This document shows positions 57,087 to 64,000 of a DNA stretch of 64,000 bases, piece after piece (position 1 is the stretch's first letter; every line of letters starts with the position of its first letter). Source of the stretch: Luidia sarsii. Its lineage: Eukaryota > Echinodermata > Asteroidea > Paxillosida > Luidiidae. The notes below the pieces were generated by a model. That model did no database searches and had not been told where the DNA came from. It worked only from the letters and a program-made list of their open reading frames with translations. The position numbers and the translations under genes are program-made. The DNA lies in contig OX465102.1 in the NCBI GenBank assembly GCA_949987565.1, positions 9,040,512 to 9,104,511 on the forward strand, read 5' to 3'.

Positions 57087-58222
57087 TCACATCAGGCGAC
57101 ATTCCTGCCAAAAGAACCTGTGCTTCACTTTGGCCATGGTTTTCTTGACTCCGAGGTGTCCCCCGAGCTGACCTCCATGAAGTTCCTTGACAGCATAGTC
57201 CCGGAACTTCTGGGGTAACACCAACCGCCACCTCATCACTTGGCCATCAGAAGTCTCCCACCTCTGATATAACAGCCCCTCTACCTTCAACAAATCCCAA
57301 TGCGACCAGTATGTTTTATTTGCAGCCGGCAAGGGAGCCACCGAATTCCAATCGGGTCTACCTTGCCCCTCCTCCTTGGCAGAAATGACCCAATTCATAG
57401 ATCCGTCAGCCAACTGCTTCAACCGAAAACATCGGTTCGGCTGTCACTGCCCGAGTGTTCGCCTCTGTAACCACCTCAGGAGTCACCTCTTCTTTGCTTT
57501 CTGCCACAACGTCAAGTTCCTCCTGGGACACAGGGGAACTTTCGGCTAAGCCGATGACATCCCTTGCTCGACCACACTGTTTGCACTGGCAACAAAGACT
57601 TCCTTGACAGGCTGTCTGCATTCAAGTGTCTCTTGCCTGGCCTGTGCTGTACTGACACATCATAAGCTGAGATCACCTCGAGCCAACGAGCAAGTTGACC
57701 CTCGGGATTCTTGAAGCGTAACAACCACATAAGAGCGGCATGATCCGTTCTCACCGTCACGTGCTGGCCGTACACATATTGCTTGAAATGCTTCAAGTAG
57801 ACAACAACTACCAGCAACTTCCGACGTGTAACGCAGTAATTGCGCTCAGGTCGGCTGAGTTTGCGGTTCGCAAATGCCACTACCCTCTCTTGTCCATCCT
57901 GCACCTGGGACAACACCGCCCCGATTCCATCTCCACTCGCATCCGTGTCGAGTATGAAATCACTTTTTGGATTGGGTAAGCCAAAACGGGTGCGGTACGG
58001 AGCTTCTCTCTTAAGTTCTTCGAACGCCATCTGACAAGGCTCAGTCCACTCGAACTGTCTGGACTTCTCGGTCAATGCATGGAGAGGACTAGCTATTTGG
58101 GCGAAACCGCAGATGAATCGGCGGTAATAGGAGGCGAGCCCGAGGAAACTTCGCACCTCCTTGAGGCACCTCGGGACCGGCCACTCCGCTATCGTGCGAA
58201 TCTTTTCTGGGTCCGTCGACAT
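57087..58222 (-). pseudogene. Ty3/gypsy RNase H and integrase zinc domain
   Basis: Frame 58222-57512 continues pol: the RT connection ([12 protein letters not shown]), then RNase H with [37 protein letters not shown] (the catalytic Glu seems replaced by Arg in what is usually RKELLA), [11 protein letters not shown] and [16 protein letters not shown] shift leads to 57422-57087, with the integrase zinc domain (VKELHGGQLGGHLGVKKTMAKV, FFWQECR). The RKLL in place of RKELL is a possible active-site loss in addition to the frame changes. Confidence 0.87.
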
Positions 58223-60005
58223 GGCCCAAGTACAACACCGACCTCTGAAAGAGGTGGCACTTGCTGGGCTTCAGTTTGAGGCCCGCCTGGCGCAACCGGG
58301 AAAATACAATACGGAGGCGCCCGATCTCCTCTTCCACTGTCCTTCCATACACCACAACGTCGTCCAAGTACACGAGCAAGATTTCCCATTGCAGTCCTGC
58401 CAAGACCCGCTCCATGAGCCGTTCGGACGTGGCCGGGGCATTGCAGAGGCCGAAAGGCACACATTTCCACCGGTAAAGACCGTTTCTCACCACGAAAGTC
58501 GACTTCTGACTGGCGTCTTTATCTAAGGCTACCTGCCAATAGCCGGAAGCCAAGTCCAACGTGGAAAACCACTTGGCTCCTCCTAACGCATCGAGCGTCT
58601 CATCGATGCCAGGCACAGGATAAGCGTCCTTAACAGTGACTGCGTTAAGTTTCCGGTAATCCACGCAAAAGCGTCTTGACCCATTCTTCTTTCTTACCAA
58701 TACCACATTCGCAGCCCAAGGGCTGTCCGACTGCTCAATAACCCCGCGTTCTTTCAACTCTTCCACCTGCCGCATAATCTCTCTCTGAGTAGTAGGGGGA
58801 TGTCGTCTGGGCCTCTCCTTGATTGGCCTTGCCTCACCCGTGTTCGACAATGTCGGTGTGACCAATGTCACCTCCCCCACTAGAAAACACATCTTAAAAT
58901 TCCGCCAAGCACCTCCGCACCTCATCGTGGTACTTCGCCTCAAATTGTTCACACTCTCGCCCAACAACTCGTGCATGTGTTCAGCCAACTCAACCGGCCC
59001 TGGCCTTTGATGAACTAGACCGGTACTCTCCTCAAGATCAACAGGGGAAATCATCCCGACCGTCGTGCCTTTATGCACCATTCTCTCCTCACGGCCAGAA
59101 TTAAGAACTCGTATCGGAAGGTCCTCCGACCGGGCCTCAACCAGGGACCTCGCGAGAATGAGGCCCCTCTGAGCCAATTCACCACCTCCCTCTATCGGTT
59201 CTATCACTGCTGGGCCAGATAGCCCCTCACACGGGTTCACAATCGTACCCTTGATGACCGCCTCGTGACCCGAGGGGATCATTGCTGTCTCACTTACTGT
59301 AACTCTTCCAACAAATGAGCGACCACCACTACCCTTGCACTTGATTCGCTCACCGTTCAGCGTCAATTCCAAAGTTTGGAAGTTCAAACATCCACACGTA
59401 GGCAAGAGGAAGTCCATACCCAAAATACCAGAGTTGTTAATGTCAGCGAACACAACTCTCACCGAATAGGTCGTTTTGCCAATCCGCACCTCCAACAAAG
59501 CCACGCCAAGCACGGCCAACGGAGTACCATCCACTTGCCTCACTTTAACACCTTTCTCCAACACAGGCCTCTGTGCTGCCGGGATCTCATAATAAACCGA
59601 TGAGTTCAAGAGCGTGTCGGTGGACCCTGTGTCCACAAGGAAGCGACACACTGTTGACCTCACCACACCTTCCACAAATAATCCATATCGAGGCTGCGAG
59701 CCAAGATTGGGTATAGTAACTACTTTCTCTTCTTCATCCTCATCTATTTCCCTCCGCTTTCTACAGTCAGTTGTTCCCGCAACCGCGCTGGACCCTTGGC
59801 GGTTTCCAGCCGGTCCGCCGGTCGACTGGTTGACGTTTCCCTGCCGGATAGAACTCTTCCGGGGTTTTTTACACTGGCGAGCAAAATGTCCTCGCCCATC
59901 ACAGTTGAAACACCTCACGTCGCTTTGACTGGACTGGCCTGACCGCTGGGACCTCACAGGAGGGACCGACGTCTGCGCCTCACCTGCGCTCGGCTGGGCC
60001 AACAA
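58089..60005 (-). pseudogene. Ty3/gypsy nucleocapsid, protease and reverse transcriptase
   Basis: One 638-codon frame encodes in order: a CCHC zinc knuckle (CFNCDGRGHFARQC, near residue 32-45), an aspartic protease (FLVDTGSTDTLLN, near 122-134), and RT with GVIEQSDSPWAANVVLVRKK, STLDLASGYWQVAL, FGLCNAPAT and the catalytic YLDDVVVYG near 563. The frame is lost after VLYLGHV near 58160, where RNase H continues in another frame. The domain order PR-RT-RH-IN places it in Ty3/gypsy. The RT region alone is open and well conserved, so the element is not very old. Confidence 0.92.
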
Positions 60006-60049
60006 GTCTGAAGCGCTTGTTGGTCCATCTTTTTCGCCTGATCAGCAAT

Positions 60050-61191
60050 TGATTGTTAAATCTGCTCAAACCGTCTACCAGACACTCCATCGACTGCCCG
60101 GGCAAATTTTGCTGGTCTCCTTTCCTGTCGCCGCTGCAACTCGATCTTTTCAAAGTTTTCTGCTTGCAGGGCAGCTTGGATTGCCTCGTCGAGGTTGTTT
60201 GGACGCGCTCGCCACACACTTTCTCGGCTTGCCTGACTCTCGATGGCGTCCAGGAAATGATTTCTTGCTAGTCGGTCGCGACCCAGACCAGAGAACTCAG
60301 GGTATTCTTTCACGACAAGCTCGTGGATGGCTTGCCCCAGTTCCTGCAACGACTCCTTAGGACCCTGCTGGCGATGCCTAAGCTCCACCAGATAGTTTTC
60401 CGCCTGTTGCCCAGGACCAAATCTTCGCTCCAACATGTTCACAAGTTCCTCGGAGGACCTCTGCTCGCTTAGATCTCCGAGACTTCGGAGAGCATTGCCT
60501 TGTAATCGATCCTGCAGCCAAATATTCGGCCGCTTGTCCATCGTTCCAATGGTTGACTCTTTTACATGACTCGAAATGCCTGTGGTATTCTTTCCAAGGG
60601 ACCTTGCCATTACATCGGTCCGGAATTATGCTCGGACGGCGAAACACCTCTGTTCTCTCAGCCTGACATTCCTCATCCCCGTGAAATCCAGGGGAGAGAG
60701 TGTTGGCCCTCTGTATGCCGTATTGCCCAGGCGCCTCAGACACTAACTCTGCGCGGCGCCTCTCCTGAGGGCGTGTAGCAAAACTCAAGATCTGCCGGTG
60801 CAAATCTCGTTCACCGGCCTCATTCCCACACTCAATATAGGAATTTCCCCTCCTCAGAGGTACCGTGGTAGACTCCTCCTCGGGCCTCCCAGGAGACCTC
60901 TGCTCTAACGTACACCGTACACCTACCCTGCTTAGGGTCTTTCGCAGCCAGCGATCTAGCCGGAGGTTCCAACGGCATGAACCCACTAGGACTCGCCGAT
61001 TGTTGCGTACCCGGAAGTCTGCAGCTGTCATTCTCGGCCTCAAGCCCGACAGCCTTCGTCGAGTAGCAGTCCTTCTCCCACTTCAGAAACTGAATTTCCA
61101 TTTGGGAGCGCGCTAACTCATCGTTGAGGCCCGGCCGGACACGCTCAACCCTTGAGGTGTCCTGACCCCCGCTCATGTCGACAAGCACCAA
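60050..61191 (-). pseudogene. Ty3/gypsy Gag, frameshifted
   Basis: Three minus-strand frames cover a Gag: the N-terminus from about 61165 (MSGGQD, then a Glu/Lys-rich coiled-coil-like stretch), the capsid start (PDRCNGKVPWKEYHRHFESC, near 60620) and the capsid core (LQGNALRSLGDL, NMLERRFGPGQQAENYLVELRH, ARNHFLDAIES). At least two indels separate them. The zinc knuckle follows in the next frame. The 5' end abuts the primer binding site at 61277. Confidence 0.8.
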
Positions 61192-61276
61192 AAAATCAAC
61201 TGACTACAAAACCAAAAACCTCTCAATTACTTGAACAACAGACACTTCAACCAATCCAAATCAATCATCAATCAAC

Positions 61277-61294
61277 ATCCCACTTCTGACACCA
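61277..61294 (-). promoter_or_regulatory. Primer binding site for tRNA-Leu
   Basis: The plus strand shows ATCCCACTTCTGACACCA, which equals the 3' end (with CCA) of a metazoan tRNA-Leu(CAA) as I recall it. Its complement on the minus strand is therefore the PBS. It lies two bases inside the LTR edge at 61297. Confidence 0.8.
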
Positions 61295-61296
61295 TT

Positions 61297-61978
61297 TGTG
61301 GCGCTTTTCGCACAGGGCTACGCCTTTTTGCGTACAGGTGAGCGGAGGGGAAAAACAAGCGTTACTACAAGGGACGGCTCGTTTTGGGAGAAATATACTC
61401 CCCGCTGGCTTATAAGATTAACTAAGACTCGATAGAAATTCAGTTAGCAACAATCATTATTAATTACCTCGGACCACATTGGGGATTTATTATCAGCACA
61501 ACATAATCAACGGCAGTGAATCCAACCACTTGCTGTTCCAGGGTGAGGTCCCGGAAGGGCACCTCAGCTACTGCGCCTCAACACTCGTGGCACCCCAACT
61601 GTTAGGCGCCCCCACTGAGGATTAACTCCCTGCCCCTCACGCACCGTGGAGCGCAGAACTTACGAGTGCAGCTGGCTCGGTTGCTAGCGGGACCTGGGCG
61701 GCTCCGACTGCACTGTTCACTGACGACTGCCTGGACAATTGACTGGACTCGTGACGGGACCGACGACTGCACGACTTACACTGACTGACTGACTGCACTG
61801 CACTGACACAACCCTGACTGCATACTGACTGACGACTGCCTGGACGACTGACTGCACTGCACTGCACTGACACAACTGCAGACTTACTGGATCGCCTAGA
61901 GCGCGGCGCTTATATAGGGGCTCGGCGCGCCCTCGCGCGGCCAGACCCTGCCAGCTTTCCTCAATCTGCTGCGTTACA
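61297..61978 (-). repeat. 5' LTR of the gypsy element, 682 bp
   Basis: On the minus strand it starts TGTAACGCAG at 61978 and ends CGCCACA at 61297 (TG...CA). It contains TATATAAG near 61909-61916 and AATAAA at 61486-61491. Upstream of the TATA box as drawn, the neighbouring part (61690-61885) is filled with CTGACTGACTGCACTGCACTG repeats. No matching 3' LTR was found below 55.9 kb. Confidence 0.82.
61909..61918 (-). promoter_or_regulatory. LTR TATA box
   Basis: CTATATAAGC on the minus strand, about 60 bp inside the LTR edge at 61978 and correctly placed upstream of the AATAAA. Confidence 0.6.
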
Positions 61979-62130
61979 GTACGAGATACAAGTCGTACAT
62001 ACGACATTATAAGTCGTACATACGAGATACAAGTCGTACGTATAACATATAATTCGTACGTACGATATATATGTCGTACGTACGAGATATAAGTCGTACG
62101 TACGATATATATGTCGTACGTACGAGATAG
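61979..62130. repeat. TCGTACGTACGA-type tandem array abutting the LTR
   Basis: About seven units of 18-22 bp (ATATATGTCGTACGTACGAG and variants). Each has a CGTACG palindrome, and the array begins at the first base after the LTR. Confidence 0.85.
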
Positions 62131-62149
62131 GTCAGAGAGAGGGGTTTCG

Positions 62150-63790
62150 CGTTTTTCATCATGTCCCTAATACATCTTCGTAGAATATACCAAGTGAAAT
62201 CAGTCTTATTGTAACTTTGGACTGCATGTACATGTCTGTGATCAAAGAGAGAGTTGGGGTCTCTCATTTCAAAGGGTTTGTTTGTTGCTTCTGATGCTTC
62301 AAAAGCTTGGTAGTGGTCATGAGTTTCCCATTGCTGCAAGACTAAACAAAGCTTGGACCCCATTATTAATACCACACATATCATTGCAAAGGAAGGCAAT
62401 TCACAGTCCCAGTCAGTCAGCAGCAAAATATCGGGTCTGTAGCTGTAACCATATATCTTGGCATTTCCACACACAGCAATCTTTTTGTCAGGAGTACAAT
62501 TCAATCGTCTACAGATTCCATCCTCACAATCTAATGATGAAACACACTGACAATATCTTTGCTGTTGATTGTAACAGATCCATTTTCGACATGCTCCTTC
62601 ATTAAAACATTAAATGCCTGTGATTCCTGATGTCTTGTGGCCAACGTTTTAGTGATGTTCCTGTAATTATTGCATATTTAAGCAATTTTTTTCAGTGGCT
62701 TATGCCAAGTAGTTTTATGGCTCTTGGATAGCGAACAAGGTGATGGTGTTTGGGAATAAGGTGACAATCTGGGAACATTTGCAAAAACAGCAAATGATGA
62801 TATCTTATTCTTCCTTTCAGAAAGAGTATTCCCTCATTGCTGATGCTTGGTGCAGACACAATTTTGAATATTTCAAGGAATACTTGGAATAAATCCGTAA
62901 CTGAATGAGTGAAGTCTACAATTGAAATTCTTAAGAGAAAGCAGCCCCTGGCTGATAAGTTCAGTCAGAACAAGTTTCATTTCGATAGGAAGCAATCCCT
63001 CGCGAAAATCATGCATGAGGTCTGGACACTGGTTGTCAGTTACATGGTAGTAGCTCAGTTGATTTAGCTGGCATAACTCTTTTACTCCAGTTTGTGACAA
63101 ATCACCAATTTGTATATCATCCTCAATAGAAGCTTGAGTGCGGAGAGACATTTCATCCTCCACTGTCTGGGAGCGAGTGTCTACTTTGTGTGTTTTGCAG
63201 AATCTACAATAATAATTAGCCGAGAAACTGGTGGTGAATCCTAATATTGTATTTAAGGCCAGGTTATCACCGATTACTTGAAACAGTTTTGGTTTTACAC
63301 TGCCCATAAACTCACTCGGGCTGTTCATTTTTAAGCCCTCTTGAAACAAATATTCAAGATCAGTTACAACAGGAGACAATATTGAATTCATTCCATACTT
63401 TTAAATAAGGGATGATCTCGCCAATGCAACCAGTAAGATGTTACCAAGTTTACCTTGAAGCTTTCGAGGTAAACATGTAAGAGACAGGTAGATTCCAAGT
63501 ACTTTATGTTTGCCCTTTTTGGAACCTAGTGGATTGGCTGTCTCAAACTCGTCACTGTACAATGAGATGTCAATAGTCATGATCTCTCCTAACACATGGG
63601 TTTCATTACTTTCTTTGTAATATAAGCCATCAAGGTAACATTTTAGAACTAAATCCTCTTGCGAGAGATTTTGTTTGTATTTAAAGATATTCTTCATACA
63701 CCCTGGCTTCTCTAAAAACAATTTCAAGTTGGCTCCCAATGGAACATACTGAAAAGTTTCTTCTGTTTTCACTTGTTCTGTGCACCTTAA
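62150..63790 (-). pseudogene. Transposon-derived metazoan gene fragments, unassigned superfamily
   Basis: Minus strand, in order: YVPLGANLKLFLEKPG, then DGLYYKESNETHVLGEIM and DEFETANPLGSKKGKHKVLG (63770-63401), an in-frame TAA, then GDNLALNTILGF, YYCRFCKTHK and YYHVTDNQCPDLMHDFREGL (63391-62873), a decayed gap, and a shifted terminal piece with NAKIYGYSYRPDILLLTD (62504-about 62150). I recall these blocks as a common uncharacterised metazoan repeat protein (NPLGSK..HK, CRFC, C.D.MHD). It resembles tnp2-like proteins in its D.MHD motif but I cannot place it securely. It is broken by a stop and a frameshift, and its 5' end is cut by the adjacent Penelope repeat. Confidence 0.6.
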
Positions 63791-63796
63791 AATTGA

Positions 63797-64000
63797 GTGG
63801 GCCTGACGTTTCGATCCTAGCAGGACCTTTCTCAAAGGCAGAGTGACAAGGACAACACAGATACATGTACACGAAGGAAGGGGGAAGAGAGTGAATAGGA
63901 CACGGATGAGAAACAAAGGACAAAGAGTAAAGCTGGTAGGGTGAGATCAAAGGGAAGGGCAAGGAGTAGGGTAGGGATTAGTGAGAAGAGGGGGGAAGAT
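63797..64000 (-). repeat. Penelope pLTR copy 2, truncated by the window end
   Basis: The terminal motif at 63840-63801 (minus: GCCTTTGAGAAAGGTCCTGC, then TAGGATCGAAACGTCAGGC) is the best-preserved in the window. The 63841-64000 portion matches 7811-8005 with few differences. Confidence 0.82.

Overview
The window looks like eukaryotic, probably marine invertebrate, nuclear DNA. I infer this from GT-AG introns with phase-matched exons, AT-rich non-coding sequence, many palindromic ACATGT/GTAC microsatellites, and a dense load of animal-type transposons (Penelope-like, Ty3/gypsy, piggyBac, a CACTA-like tnp2 element, THAP-linked sequences, foldback MITEs). I cannot name the species; echinoderm, amphioxus or a lophotrochozoan would all fit. 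No bacterial genes, rRNA, convincing tRNA gene or CRISPR array is present, and no ordinary single-copy housekeeping gene was recognised.

Layout. 1-380: tail of a Ty3/gypsy integrase. 2.4-2.7 kb: one unassigned possible exon. 4.1-4.4 kb: TAGTAC-type tandem repeats. 6.2-8.4 kb (minus): broken Penelope-like element (PLE) with an RT part, a pLTR carrying a hammerhead-like motif, and the GIY-YIG end of a preceding copy. 12.7-13.7 kb: large foldback element. 14.6-18.0 kb: THAP domain plus two exon-like pieces of a THAP-linked transposon-type gene. 18.0-23.4 kb: an intact 787-codon piggyBac transposase between two direct copies of a composite satellite. 23.5-25.7 kb: dispersed repeat and an unassigned degraded block.

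The centre (about 25.8-44.8 kb) is the most informative part. A minus-strand gene of a widespread but uncharacterised metazoan DDE-like family (exons at 43448-42036, 29031-27846, 27681-27602 and 27487-27305, with an AATAAA just downstream) is split by a 13,003-bp CACTA-like transposon at 29032-42034. That element has 22-23 bp hairpin TIRs, a GT target duplication, CATATGGG-rich subterminal arrays, a tnp2-like transposase (one nonsense codon) and an intact eight-exon DUF4806-type gene. Removing the element plus one GT restores the reading frame of the interrupted gene. The split gene is itself flanked on both sides by copies of a GTACATAAC...GGACAC motif, so it is probably the transposase of a second, older and poorly described mobile element.

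45-53 kb: a second copy of the dispersed repeat, ACATGT arrays, a 143-bp MITE, a chain of phase-compatible acidic exons, and PLE-derived hairpins. 55.9-62.0 kb (minus): frameshifted Ty3/gypsy element with one 682-bp LTR (TATA box, AATAAA), a primer binding site matching tRNA-Leu, gag, PR, RT, RNase H and integrase, but no visible 3' LTR. 62.1-63.8 kb (minus): fragments of another transposon-derived gene, cut by a second PLE pLTR that runs to the window end. Overall this is a nested transposon graveyard with a few apparently recent arrivals, not a coordinated gene cluster.
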